A DNA stretch of 64,000 nt from Streptomyces polyasparticus (GTDB lineage: Bacteria > Actinomycetota > Actinomycetes > Streptomycetales > Streptomycetaceae). The stretch's first letter is position 1, and every line of letters starts with the position of its first letter. A model generated the notes under the pieces. The model was not told the origin of the DNA and did no database searches. It saw only the letters and a list, made by a program, of their open reading frames with translations. Positions 34,257 through 42,811 of the stretch are shown piece by piece. The stretch covers positions 496,001 to 560,000 of the forward strand of contig NZ_JACTVJ010000010.1 of the NCBI RefSeq assembly GCF_014493765.1. Reading direction: 5' to 3'. The translations under genes were made by a program, and so were the position numbers.

Positions 34257-35521
34257 CGTGTGCTCTCTTCTCGGTGGACGGCGGTGCCCGCGGTGTCGGC
34301 CGGCCGGCGCCGCAGGAAGGGGAGTTCGCAGGCAGTGCGCAGCATCGGGCCCACCGGGCAGTGCAGACCGACGGCCACGTCCTCGTACAGCCGTGTGTCG
34401 CCGTCGAGGAAACGCAGCAGACGTTCGGGGGGTGTGCGGCGGAAGAGACGGGTGAAGAAGTCCGGTCCTTCGATACGTCCCGTGTCCAGGGCGCGCAGCA
34501 GCACCGCGTCCATGGCGCGTGCGCGGCGGCCGTGCGGCGCCGGGACGGTGAGCTGTCCGCGGCGCAGCGCGGCGGCCACTGCGCGGTTCTGGCGCTGGAG
34601 CGCGGCGAAGGTGTACCCCGTGGCCGGCCGCGTGGCTCCGCCCGCGGTTCCGATACGGAAGACGGAAGGCCCGACCTGCCGCGGGAAGCGTGCGTCGGTC
34701 ATGGGGATGACGCCCTGCTCCGCCGAGGTCACGTCGTACGGGCCGAGCCGCAGGACCGCACGGGCGTACTGCTCCAGTGCGGCGTCGTACGCGGCGGTGG
34801 TGAGCGGGCTGCGGGAGAACTCGGTGTACTCGACGAGGGCGTGGTCCGGCGACAGCGGAAGCACGTAACCAAAAGCAAGGCCGTGAGCGGGCTGCGGCAC
34901 ACGGAAGTCCATGAGGTCCGCCACGCCGGGGTCGAAGCGCTCGCCGACCGTGCGGACGAACCAGCCGCGGAAGTGCTGCAGGAGCCTGGTCCGTGCGGGG
35001 GGCAGGGCGCGCAGCGGCCGCGAGTCGAAGACCGTCCGGCCGCGCAGGGTCAGGCCGCGTCCGTCGGGTCCGGTGGCGCGTACCTCAGCGCCGTCGGCCA
35101 CATTGCGCACCGCGTCCACGGTGGCCCGTACGATCCTGCCGCGCGGCGAGCGGGACAGCCCGTCGAGGACCAGATGCTCCAACTGCGCGGAACGCAGCAT
35201 GCGGTAGCGCATCGGGGCCGGGTCGACGACGAGCCCGGCGCCGTCGCGGCCATGGATGCGCAGCTTCGACCACGAGGTGGTCACCGCGTCCTCGAAGCCG
35301 TCCGGCTCGGCGCTCCAGTAGCACCAGGTCCGCTCCGCCGGGCGCAGCGGACCGTCGGGCGCCTCGACGAGGGTCACCGTGAGGTCCGTGTCCCGGCTCA
35401 GCCGGTGCGCCAGGCTGAGCCCGGCCGCTCCGCCGCCCACGACGAGTACGTCGCAGGGCTCGTCCGCGCCACGGGCGTCGACGCGCCGGCCTGCGCATAC
35501 TCCGGCACCTGGATTCTCCAC
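34253..35521 (-). CDS. crtY: lycopene beta-cyclase CrtY
   Basis: 422 residues of the CrtY/CrtL flavoprotein family. The dinucleotide motif CDVLVVGGGAAGLSLAHRL is at about 23-41, then ERTWCYWS, FDSRPL (cyclase motif), the family block HFRGWFVRTVGERF, VEYTEFSRSPL, and GGATRPATGYTFAALQ. It closes both ends of lycopene to beta-rings. The GTG start at 35521 follows CCGGAGTGAGGC. It is first in crtY-crtT-crtU; its promoter should be in 35522-35670. Confidence 0.93.
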   Translation of the reverse strand: MENPGAGVCAGRRVDARGADEPCDVLVVGGGAAGLSLAHRLSRDTDLTVTLVEAPDGPLRPAERTWCYWSAEPDGFEDAVTTSWSKLRIHGRDGAGLVVDPAPMRYRMLRSAQLEHLVLDGLSRSPRGRIVRATVDAVRNVADGAEVRATGPDGRGLTLRGRTVFDSRPLRALPPARTRLLQHFRGWFVRTVGERFDPGVADLMDFRVPQPAHGLAFGYVLPLSPDHALVEYTEFSRSPLTTAAYDAALEQYARAVLRLGPYDVTSAEQGVIPMTDARFPRQVGPSVFRIGTAGGATRPATGYTFAALQRQNRAVAAALRRGQLTVPAPHGRRARAMDAVLLRALDTGRIEGPDFFTRLFRRTPPERLLRFLDGDTRLYEDVAVGLHCPVGPMLRTACELPFLRRRPADTAGTAVHREESTR

Positions 35522-35670
35522 GCCTCACTCCGGATCGCAGCTGACCACCGACATGCTGGTTACACGTATGCAGTCTTCTCTCCTGGTGGCTTCCGCGGAT
35601 GCACCGACAATGCCGCGCGGGGCGGCAGGACCTGCAAGCCGCGCAGGGGGCGGTCGCGGGTCTTTCCGGT

Positions 35671-36918
35671 TCAGCCGGACCGGTCGGCGAGCACCTCCCT
35701 GGCCGCCCGGGTTCCGGAGGCCAGCGCACCCTGCACCGAGCCGGTCGCCCGGTGGTCCCCGCATACGTACCGGCCGGGGGCGAGCCGGGTCGTACGGCTC
35801 ACGGGCCAGGGCGGCAGCATGGCGGGCAGGGCGCCCTCGATGGTGTAGACGGCGATCTGCTCCCAGCCGCCGGTGTCGGCCGCGTACAACTCACCCAGGC
35901 GCCGCAGCACTTCGCGTGCGGTACCGGGTTGTCGAGGGCCGAGCACCGAGGTGGAGATCAGTGCGGTGCCGGGCGGGGCGTAGGTGGGAGCGACGTTCGA
36001 CAGAACACAGGTGTTGAGGACTTGGCCGGTGCTGTCGACGAGGAGGGTGCGCTCACGGGTCGGGGGCCGCTCGGCCGCGTGGTAGTAGGTGGTGACGGTG
36101 CGCCCGTGGGGGACCTCGATTCCCGGCAGCAGGTGCGCCGCCGTCGCGGCCTCCGTGGCCACGACGACGGTCGGGGCCGTTACCTCGGTTCCGTCCTCCA
36201 GCAGCACGCCGTCCGGTGTCACGGAGGCGACCCGAGCGTGCGTGCGCAGCACACCGTCGGGCAGCGCCTCGGCGAGGTGCGCGGGAACGGCGCCCAGGCC
36301 GGCGGCGGGCAGGCACAGGGAGCCGCGGATCATGCTGCGCCACACGAGGTGGAAGAAGCGTGCCGAGGTCTCCAGGCGGTCCTCCAGGAAGACTCCGGAA
36401 AGGAAGGGCCGCACGAGCTGGGTGACGGCCTCATGCGACAGGCCCCCTCGGGCCAGCGCGGCCGAAGTCGAGCTGTCCGGGCGGCCTTTGAGCAGGCGCG
36501 CGGGCAGCAGCGCGTCGCGTGCGCTCAGGGCGCCCAGCGCGGCGAGGTCACGTGCCGACAGCACCCGGCCGGGCACCAGAGCGCCCGCCGTACCGGGCTC
36601 CCTTGTGGGGTCCGCGATCTTCAGGACGCTGCCGTCGGCGGTGTGCGCGATCAGCCCTGCGCTGAAGGCGCGCAGCCGCAGGCTCCGCAGGTCGACCCGG
36701 CGTTTTACCTGCGGGTACGCGGTGTTGAAAACCTGGAAGCCGCGGTCGAGGAGGAACCCGTCCTTGCGGTCGGTGCGCATACGGCCGCCCACGCCGTCGC
36801 TTCCTTCGAGCAGGACGACCCGCAGTCCCGCCGCGCACAGATCCCGCGTGCAGGCGAGCCCGGCGAGTCCGGCGCCCACGACAACGGCGTCCGGGTGCCG
36901 GCCGGAGTGGCTGTCCAT
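35671..36918 (-). CDS. FAD-dependent amine oxidase/desaturase-like protein of the lit-crt locus
   Basis: 415 residues. The FAD motif is DAVVVGAGLAGLACTRDLCA (about 10-29), then GVGGRMRTDRKDGFLLDRGFQVFN, and the C-terminal APGRYVCGDHRATGSVQGALASG. It is a NAD(P)/FAD amine-oxidase superfamily member related to carotenoid and protoporphyrinogen oxidases. In S. coelicolor a gene of this sort lies between crtY and the lit regulators (possibly litQ); I do not assign the symbol. It is on the same strand as litS and the lipocalin, which are upstream. Confidence 0.82.
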   Translation of the reverse strand: MDSHSGRHPDAVVVGAGLAGLACTRDLCAAGLRVVLLEGSDGVGGRMRTDRKDGFLLDRGFQVFNTAYPQVKRRVDLRSLRLRAFSAGLIAHTADGSVLKIADPTREPGTAGALVPGRVLSARDLAALGALSARDALLPARLLKGRPDSSTSAALARGGLSHEAVTQLVRPFLSGVFLEDRLETSARFFHLVWRSMIRGSLCLPAAGLGAVPAHLAEALPDGVLRTHARVASVTPDGVLLEDGTEVTAPTVVVATEAATAAHLLPGIEVPHGRTVTTYYHAAERPPTRERTLLVDSTGQVLNTCVLSNVAPTYAPPGTALISTSVLGPRQPGTAREVLRRLGELYAADTGGWEQIAVYTIEGALPAMLPPWPVSRTTRLAPGRYVCGDHRATGSVQGALASGTRAAREVLADRSG

Positions 36919-36999
36919 GGGGGTGCTCCTTTCGTCGGTGGTGAGGCAATCCGCGGGAGGGCGGTCGGCGCAGGCTCCGTTCTGCGGCGGCGGGGAGCG

Positions 37000-37605
37000 T
37001 CAGCAGAACGGAGCGGGGTGCTGTGTTGCGCCGTCCTGCCTGGTCGTGCGGAACGTGCACGGGTCGAGGCCCGCCGCCTCGACGGCCTGACGCGCCTTGG
37101 TCGTGTCGGTGCCGGAGAGTGCCGGTGTGCGGGACAGCACGAATCCGGAGCGCCGGTCCGTGTCGGTGACGACCGCCCAGCGGTACCGGGTATCGAGACC
37201 CACCACGATGTAGTTGGCGCGGTCCGTGTGCCGATAGCCGCCCGCCAGATTCACGAAGGAGACATTCAGCCGCGCGTTGGAGGCGTCGAGCGGCACGGCC
37301 TCGCCGGTGATGGAGCTGCTCGTGCCGAGCCACGTGTCGCAGCTGTTGCGCACTCCCGGGGCGCCGGGACGGTCGACGCTGTAGACGGCCTTCACGTTCT
37401 TCTTGCACTGGACTTCGAAGAGCTGCGGGACGGCGGCGATCTGATACCACGTGCCTGCGTAACGCGAGACATCGAGCTGGGGAACCGACTGCGGAGGCCT
37501 CGTCGTCGCCGTCCGCTCGGCGCGTGCCCACGCCGCGGTGGCCGTTCCCGCCAGCAGAACGGCTGCCGCTGCGCTGATCACCGCGGTCCTCGGATAAGTA
37601 CGCAT
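37000..37605 (-). CDS. secreted lipocalin (Blc-like)
   Basis: 201 residues. A signal peptide (TAVISAAAAVLLAGTATAAW, about 7-26) precedes a single lipocalin domain: VSRYAGTWYQIAAVPQLFEV is the G-x-W motif, then NARLNVSFVN and YRWAVVTDTDRRSGFVLSRTP, the second conserved region. Cys residues at CKK, SCDTW, DPCTF and PFC could form two disulfides. Lipocalins bind hydrophobic ligands; within a carotenoid locus, binding of a carotenoid or an oxidised lipid is a reasonable guess but unproved. The gene starts 30 bases after litS and is probably co-transcribed. Confidence 0.9.
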   Translation of the reverse strand: MRTYPRTAVISAAAAVLLAGTATAAWARAERTATTRPPQSVPQLDVSRYAGTWYQIAAVPQLFEVQCKKNVKAVYSVDRPGAPGVRNSCDTWLGTSSSITGEAVPLDASNARLNVSFVNLAGGYRHTDRANYIVVGLDTRYRWAVVTDTDRRSGFVLSRTPALSGTDTTKARQAVEAAGLDPCTFRTTRQDGATQHPAPFC

Positions 37606-37635
37606 TCTGTTCCTTTTCCCTTGTGGTCGCGGACG

Positions 37636-38286
37636 TCAGGCGCTCTGTTCGGCTGTCGAGAGGCGGCGCCGGAGGCTGTGCAGGGCCCGGCGGGTGTGCG
37701 ACTTGACGGTGCCGAGTGGCAGACCGGTCCGGTCCGCGATCTGCCGCTGTGTCAGATCGCCGTAGAACGCCAGCCGCAGGACCAGTTGCTGCGCGGTGGG
37801 AAGGCGCCGCAGCTCGTCGGCGACAAGGACGCGATCGAGGGCGGCGGACGGGTCCGCACCGCCGGGCGGCATCTGGCGTGCCACGCCCTCGTTGTCCACG
37901 GCGGCGACCAGGCGGGTGCGCCGTGTACGGGCCGTCAGCGCGTCAGCGATCTTCTTGCGGGTGATTCCGGTCAGCCATGCTCCGAGCGTTCCGCGTTCGG
38001 GGTGGTAACCGTCGCGTCCGCGCCAGGCGGCCAGAAAGACCTGCTGTGTGACGTCCTCGGCCTCCGCGTGATCGCCCAGTGCGCGGTGCGCCAGCGTGAA
38101 CACCAGCGCACCGTGGCGCGCGTAGGCGGAGGCGAGGGCGGTCTCCTCGCCGCGTTGCAGCCCCTCCACCACGAGCTGCTCGGCGTGGGACTCCTCCACG
38201 GGGGCTCGATGCGGCACATCAGGCCTGGTGGCCTCATGGTTCTGAGCCGACCGCGAGGTCGTTGTCGCTTGCGCTGCGAGCCTCAT
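37636..38286 (-). CDS. litS: ECF sigma factor LitS
   Basis: 216 residues from the ATG at 38286, which has GGAGACAGCG as ribosome binding site; a GTG/ATG further upstream would overlap the promoter. Region 2 contains EDVTQQVFLAAWRGRDGYHPERG and WLTGITRKKIAD (promoter melting and -10 recognition); region 4 has LRLAFYGDLTQRQIADRTGLPLGTVKSHTRRALHSLR (split here only by description). SigK-like ECF type. Its position divergent to litR and next to crt genes matches LitS, which transcribes crt genes under light. The N-terminal 40 residues are unstructured. Confidence 0.87.
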   Translation of the reverse strand: MRLAAQATTTSRSAQNHEATRPDVPHRAPVEESHAEQLVVEGLQRGEETALASAYARHGALVFTLAHRALGDHAEAEDVTQQVFLAAWRGRDGYHPERGTLGAWLTGITRKKIADALTARTRRTRLVAAVDNEGVARQMPPGGADPSAALDRVLVADELRRLPTAQQLVLRLAFYGDLTQRQIADRTGLPLGTVKSHTRRALHSLRRRLSTAEQSA

Positions 38287-38360
38287 CGCTGTCTCCAGGG
38301 GAACGGGTTCCGGTGAGGCCACCGTGGCGCTTGCCGTTTCGCTGCAGCAACTTGCATCGT

Positions 38361-38392
38361 TTGTGCGCTTTATCGTGTCGGCATCTTAGACT
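38361..38392 (+). promoter_or_regulatory. candidate litR promoter, leaderless, long spacer
   Basis: TAGACT at 38387-38392 is a good -10 and ends 6 bases before the litR GTG, which predicts a leaderless mRNA. The best -35 match, TTGTGC at 38361-38366, is 20 bases away. Such stretched spacers are typical of promoters controlled by MerR-family proteins. TGCAGCAACTTGCA at 38343-38356 gives two TGCA half-sites in the same litR-litS divergent region. Confidence 0.5.
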
Positions 38393-38398
38393 GAGCGT

Positions 38399-39439
38399 GT
38401 GGACACTGCCTCGGAAGCTCGGCGATCACCCGCTCGGAAGAGTCCTGGCGGCGCGCTGGACATCGGCCTGACGACCGGCGACGTGGCTCGCCGTCTCGGC
38501 ATTCGGCCCACCACGCTGCGCTCGTGGGACCAGCGGTACGGAATCGGTCCTGCCGGTCACGACACCGGAAGGCATCGCAGGTGGGCGCCCGGTGACATCG
38601 CGGTTCTGGAGGAGATGTGCCGGCTCACCGCTCTGGGTGTACCCCCGGCGGAGGCGGCGAGGGCGGCGAAGTCGACCGGGTCGGGGGAGCTGCCCGGTTC
38701 CGCGGAGGCGGGCCGCGAGCCGTCCGGGTCGTCCGCGTCGGACGGCGCGCCCACGGCGTCGGAGGACTTCCGCAAGGTGCCGGCCAGTTCCCTTCCCCTC
38801 GGACGGAACGCGCGCACAGAGACGCGTGGACTGGCCAAGGCGGCTACTCGCCTCGATGCTGCGTCGGTACAGCAACAGCTGGCCCAGCTGGTGAGCCGCT
38901 ACGGACCGGTCGATGCCTGGCAAGAGGTGATCATGCCGTGCCTGCAGGCCGTCGGCCGGCGCTGGGAGAGCGCGGGGGACCGGCATGTGGAGATCGAGCA
39001 CCTGCTGTCCTGGCATGTCTCGTCCGTACTGCACAGCACCCCCTGGCAGCCGGAGAAGACCGGCGCGGCGACGGCGCTGCTCGCCTGCGTTCCGGGTGAG
39101 CAGCACACCCTCGCCCTGGAGGCGCTCTCGGCCGCGCTCGGCGCGCGGGGGCTCGCGGTACGGATGTTCGGCGCCGCCCTGCCGGCCGCGGCGCTCGAAG
39201 ACGCGGTGCGGCGGATCGGGCCGGCCGCGGTGGTGCTCTGGTCGCAGGTGCGCTCGACCGCGAACCCGGCGCTCGCCCAGCACATACGGAATCTCGACTG
39301 GGGCATCCGAGGGGCCCGCGTGCAGGCGAAGGTCTTCCTCGCGGGCCCCGGCTGGCCGACGGTGGGCCTGCCCGAGTTCACGCGGCTGCACACACTTCAG
39401 GGCGGCGTCGACGCGGTGGTGGCCGCGTGCAGCGAGTAG
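38399..39439 (+). CDS. litR: MerR/B12-domain light regulator LitR
   Basis: 346 residues. The MerR helix-turn-helix is at 24-75 (LTTGDVARRLGIRPTTLRSW, DQRYGIGP...RRW). After a Ser/Gly/Ala-rich linker (90-135), a CarH-like helical cap (155-205) includes RRWESAGDRHVEIEHLLSW, and a cobalamin-binding Rossmann domain (225-345) has PGEQHTLALEALSAAL with the lower-ligand-type His236. CarH/LitR proteins hold adenosyl-B12 in the dark and release DNA on illumination. The usual W-x9-EH cap motif is here Trp189-x10-Glu200-His201, one residue longer. Divergent from litS. Confidence 0.92.
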   Translation: MDTASEARRSPARKSPGGALDIGLTTGDVARRLGIRPTTLRSWDQRYGIGPAGHDTGRHRRWAPGDIAVLEEMCRLTALGVPPAEAARAAKSTGSGELPGSAEAGREPSGSSASDGAPTASEDFRKVPASSLPLGRNARTETRGLAKAATRLDAASVQQQLAQLVSRYGPVDAWQEVIMPCLQAVGRRWESAGDRHVEIEHLLSWHVSSVLHSTPWQPEKTGAATALLACVPGEQHTLALEALSAALGARGLAVRMFGAALPAAALEDAVRRIGPAAVVLWSQVRSTANPALAQHIRNLDWGIRGARVQAKVFLAGPGWPTVGLPEFTRLHTLQGGVDAVVAACSE

Positions 39440-39458
39440 CCCGGCCAGGGCACGGACC

Positions 39459-39474
39459 GTCCCGGGTACGGGAC
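39459..39474. terminator. short hairpin between litR and the convergent phosphoesterase gene
   Basis: GTCCCG-GGTA-CGGGAC, perfect 6-bp stem, 19 bases after the litR stop. Flanking ACC/CCT residues do not extend it. It is a modest candidate for a bidirectional terminator. Confidence 0.4.
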
Positions 39475-39531
39475 CCTTGACGGCCGACCGTCATCGAGGC
39501 GGTCGTGCAGGCAGGCAGCCGCCCGGCTCGC

Positions 39532-40788
39532 TCAGGCCTGCGCGGGCTCGGACGCCTGCGCGGGCCTGGACGCCTGCGGCGAGCGCAGCGTGAGCAAGGT
39601 GATCTCGCTGGGCGCGAAGACCCGGAAAGGCGGCCCCCAGAACCCGGTGCCGCGGCTCGTGTAGAGGAGGGTCCGCGCGCCGTGCCTGCTGAGGCCCGCC
39701 ACCACGGGCTGGTCGACGCGCACCAGATAGTGGAAGGGCCAGATCTGGCCACCGTGCGTATGGCCGGAGAGCTGGAGGTCGACGCCCGCGGCCGCCGCCC
39801 GGTCGACGAACTTGGGCTGATGGGCCAGGAGCAGCACGGGAAGTTCCGGGTCGACGCCGTCGAGTGCCGCGTCGAGCTGTGCGCGGTGGCCCGCCAGGCC
39901 GGAGTGCTCGGCGGTGACATCGTCCACGCCCGCGACGACGAGGGTGTCGTCGCCCTGCGCGAGCGGCAGATGGCGGTTGCGCAGCGGCTGCCAGCCCAGC
40001 TCGTCCATGAGGTCGACCCAGCCCTGGGCCTCGCTGTAGTACTCGTGGTTGCCGGTGACGTAGACGCGCCCGTGCCGGGCCCGCACGGTGGCGAGCGGCG
40101 CGGCCTGATCCCGCCGGCGCTCGGCCGTGCCGTCGGCGATGTCCCCGGTGTGGCACACCAGATCGGCGTCCAGGGTGTTCACCACGTCGCAGACCCGCGC
40201 GGACCAGCGGGCACGGTCGAGGGGGCCGTAGTGCGTGTCGGTGATGAGGGCGATGCGCAGACCGTCCAACCCGGCGCCCAGGCGTGGCAGTTGCACGTCC
40301 AGCCGGCGCACCCGCGGCACCCGGCGCGCTTCGGTGTACCCCCAGACCAGGAGTACGGCCGCAACGGCGACGGCCGTCCAGGTCACGAGGCGGGCACGGT
40401 CCTGACCCTCGCCGACCCCGGCCAGGAGCAGGACCGGCCGCAGGAAGACGCTGAACATCACGGACCAGGTGAACAGGACCCAGATGCTGCCGAGGAGGCC
40501 GGCTCCCGTGATGGCCGACCGGTCCTCCTGCCGGCGCCCGAGCCCCCGCACCATCATCACCGGCATCAGGACGAGTCCGAGCGCGAACAGGCAGGTCCCG
40601 GCCGCCGTGACAGCCGTCGGCCAGTGCTGGCCGGTGTGCAGCAACAACCAGCAGGGCACGGACCACAGCAGGACGGGCGCGATCAGAGGGAGGTACCGCA
40701 TGAGGCGCATCAAGCGGCTCTTCTCGGGCGCCTCCGCCGTGCGCTGCGCTGTGCTCTCGGCGGATCCGGATTCGCTGATGTCGCTCAC
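39532..40788 (-). CDS. membrane metallophosphoesterase (YkuE/YaeI-like)
   Basis: 418 residues. Four membrane helices lie in the N-terminal 150 residues (RYLPLIAPVLLWSVPCWLLL, AAGTCLFALGLVLMPVMMV, GLLGSIWVLFTWSVMFSVFL, WTAVAVAAVLLVWGY). Then comes a calcineurin-like domain with ALITDTHYG, VCHTGDIADG, VTGNHEYY, LLLAHQP and LSGHTHGGQIWPF, i.e. all metal ligands. Members of this type act on lipid-linked or cyclic phosphates at the outer face. The last 20 residues (ASRPAQASEPAQA) come from a short repeated DNA unit. GTG start with AAGGGGAAGC. Confidence 0.88.
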   Translation of the reverse strand: MSDISESGSAESTAQRTAEAPEKSRLMRLMRYLPLIAPVLLWSVPCWLLLHTGQHWPTAVTAAGTCLFALGLVLMPVMMVRGLGRRQEDRSAITGAGLLGSIWVLFTWSVMFSVFLRPVLLLAGVGEGQDRARLVTWTAVAVAAVLLVWGYTEARRVPRVRRLDVQLPRLGAGLDGLRIALITDTHYGPLDRARWSARVCDVVNTLDADLVCHTGDIADGTAERRRDQAAPLATVRARHGRVYVTGNHEYYSEAQGWVDLMDELGWQPLRNRHLPLAQGDDTLVVAGVDDVTAEHSGLAGHRAQLDAALDGVDPELPVLLLAHQPKFVDRAAAAGVDLQLSGHTHGGQIWPFHYLVRVDQPVVAGLSRHGARTLLYTSRGTGFWGPPFRVFAPSEITLLTLRSPQASRPAQASEPAQA

Positions 40789-40879
40789 GCTTCCCCTTGC
40801 TGGAACAACCAGGCTGCCGTCGCGGGCACTGTAACCGGTCGCCCGTCGGCGCAGGCCCGGAGCCCGTCGGATACGGCAG

Positions 40880-40921
40880 GACCCGGTGCCCCCCTGGGGT
40901 CTCAGGAAGGGGCACCGGGTC
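40880..40921. terminator. strong hairpin A downstream of the chitinase gene
   Basis: GACCCGGTGCCCC (40880-40892) and GGGGCACCGGGTC (40909-40921): a perfect 13-bp stem with a 16-base loop. Together with hairpin B it insulates the chitinase gene from the phosphoesterase promoter. Confidence 0.75.
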
Positions 40922-40926
40922 GGTCT

Positions 40927-40960
40927 GCGCTACGCCCCGTACGTATACGGGGCGTAGCGC
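40927..40960. terminator. strong hairpin B downstream of the chitinase gene
   Basis: GCGCTACGCCCCGTA (40927-40941), loop CGTA, TACGGGGCGTAGCGC (40946-40960): a perfect 15-bp stem with a tetraloop, only 7 bases past the chitinase stop on the minus strand. Confidence 0.8.
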
Positions 40961-40967
40961 GGGTACG

Positions 40968-42767
40968 TCACCAGCGGTACGCGTCGAAGTTCCGGCTGAA
41001 CTCCCAGCCGTTGAAGCGGTCCCAGTTGATGGACCAGGTCATCAGGCCGCGCAGCGTCGGCCAGGTGCCGTGGGTCTGATACGTGCCGCAGTTCGTCTTC
41101 TTCGTCAGGCAGTCGAGCGCCTTGTTCACCTCGGCCGGCGAGGTGTGCCCGTTGCCCGCGTTGGTGGAGGCGGGCAGCCCGATCGCCACCTGCTCGGGAC
41201 GCAGCGCGGGGAACACACGGTCCGCGTTGCCGGCCACAGGGAAGCCGGTGAGCAGCATGTCCGTCATCGCGATGTGGAAGTCGGCGCCGCCCATGGAGTG
41301 GTACTGGTTGTCGAGACCCATGATGGAGCCCGAGTTGTAGTCCTGCACGTGCAGCAGCGTGAGGTCGTCGCGCAGCGCGTGGATCACCGGCAGATACGCG
41401 CCCGCCCGCGGGTCCTGGCCGCCCCAGGGACCCGATCCGTAGTACTGGTAGCCGAGCTGGACGAAGAACGTCTCCGGCGCCATGGTGAGCACGAACTTCG
41501 ATCCGTACTTGGCCTTGAGCGTCTTGATCGCCTGGATCAGGTTGACGATCACGGGACTTGTGGGGTTGCGGAAGTCGGTGTCGCCGGTCTGCAGAGAGAG
41601 CGAGTGACCCTCGAAGTCGATGTCCAGACCGTCGAGCCCGTACTCGTTGATGATCTTCGATACGGAGGCCACGAAGGCATCACGGGCGGCCGTGCTGGCC
41701 AGCTGCACCTGACCGTTCTGCCCGCCGATCGAGATCAGGACCTTCTTGCCCGCGGCCTGCTTGGCGTCGATCGCCGCCTTGAACTCCGCCTCGGACTCGA
41801 CGCCCGGGCACTCCGTCTGCGGGCAGAGCTTGAAGCGGATGTCGCCCGAGGTGACCGAAGTCGGCTCACCGAAGGCCAGGTTGATGATGTCCCATGACTC
41901 GGGGACGTCCGCCATCCGCGTATAGCCGGATCCGTTGGCGAAGCTCGCGTGCAGGTAGCCGACCAGCGCGTGCGCGGGGAGATCGCCGCCGGGTTCGCCG
42001 CCGCCGCTGGTGGTCGTCGCGGTCACGGCAGCGGACTTGGGGGAGTCGCCGGCGCTGTTTCCCGCGGTGACCTGGAAGGTGTACGCGGTGGCCGGGGTGA
42101 GGCCGGAGACGGTGGCCGAGGTGCCGCTCACCGTCGTGACCTGGGTGGTGCCGCGGTACACGGTGTAGCGCGTCGCGCCCGGGACCGCGGACCAGGACAG
42201 CGGGATCGTGGTGCTGGTGGGGGTGCCCGCCGTGAGGCCGGTCGGCGCCGCGGGTACCTGGACCGGAGTGCCGCCCGGACCGATGAGCGAGAGGTCGTCG
42301 GCCTGGTAGGCGGCGGTCCCGTACCAGCCGTGGGTGTAGATGGTCACGGAGGTGGTGGAGGCGCCGGTACGGAAGGTCGTGCTCAACTTCTGCCAGTCGG
42401 GCGCCGATTGGGTCCAGGTGGACACATCGGTGGTGCCGGTGCCGGAGGCCCCGAGGTAGACGTAGCTGCCGCGCACCCAGCCGCTCAGCGTGTACGCGGA
42501 GTTCGGCTGGACGCTGATCGTCTGGGAGCACTTGGCGTTGTCGCTGCCGGCCGGGGTCGCCTGCAGGGCCTTGGTGCCGCCGTGCACGGGGGAGGAGATC
42601 ACGGCGCCGCTGCCCGCGGTGCAGCTCCAGTCGGTGAGTCCGGCTTCGAAACCGCCGTTGCGCGCGAGCTCGACGTCGGCCGCTTGGGCGGCAGGGACGG
42701 TGGCGAGCAGGCCGCCGGCCGCGAGCACGGCGGCCAGCAGGACGGCCAGGGGTCTAGGGCGTTGCAC
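40968..42767 (-). CDS. secreted GH18 chitinase with N-terminal carbohydrate-binding and FN3 domains
   Basis: 599 residues. Signal peptide (PLAVLLAAVLAAGGLLATVPAAQA, to about 29); a beta-sandwich binding module starting VELARNGGFEAGLTDWSC (about 31-165); a fibronectin type III domain (VPAAPTGLTAGTPTSTTIPL ... FQVTAGNSAG, about 172-255); then a GH18 catalytic domain with the DxxDxDxE motif in LDGLDIDFEG, the catalytic Glu included, and Trp at the barrel end (LMTWSINWDRF). It hydrolyses chitin outside the cell. GTG start after TGGAGGCAGTT. The promoter region carries two DasR/chitinase-type repeats. Confidence 0.93.
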   Translation of the reverse strand: MQRPRPLAVLLAAVLAAGGLLATVPAAQAADVELARNGGFEAGLTDWSCTAGSGAVISSPVHGGTKALQATPAGSDNAKCSQTISVQPNSAYTLSGWVRGSYVYLGASGTGTTDVSTWTQSAPDWQKLSTTFRTGASTTSVTIYTHGWYGTAAYQADDLSLIGPGGTPVQVPAAPTGLTAGTPTSTTIPLSWSAVPGATRYTVYRGTTQVTTVSGTSATVSGLTPATAYTFQVTAGNSAGDSPKSAAVTATTTSGGGEPGGDLPAHALVGYLHASFANGSGYTRMADVPESWDIINLAFGEPTSVTSGDIRFKLCPQTECPGVESEAEFKAAIDAKQAAGKKVLISIGGQNGQVQLASTAARDAFVASVSKIINEYGLDGLDIDFEGHSLSLQTGDTDFRNPTSPVIVNLIQAIKTLKAKYGSKFVLTMAPETFFVQLGYQYYGSGPWGGQDPRAGAYLPVIHALRDDLTLLHVQDYNSGSIMGLDNQYHSMGGADFHIAMTDMLLTGFPVAGNADRVFPALRPEQVAIGLPASTNAGNGHTSPAEVNKALDCLTKKTNCGTYQTHGTWPTLRGLMTWSINWDRFNGWEFSRNFDAYRW

Positions 42768-42811
42768 AACTGCCTCCAGGGGGACCCGATGAGGGGGAGT
42801 GGCGCACAGCT

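Noticed and set aside
40880-40960. Tandem hairpins as a riboswitch or small RNA gene
   Set aside because: Two simple perfect stems directly behind a stop codon are best explained as terminators; no conserved aptamer core is visible.
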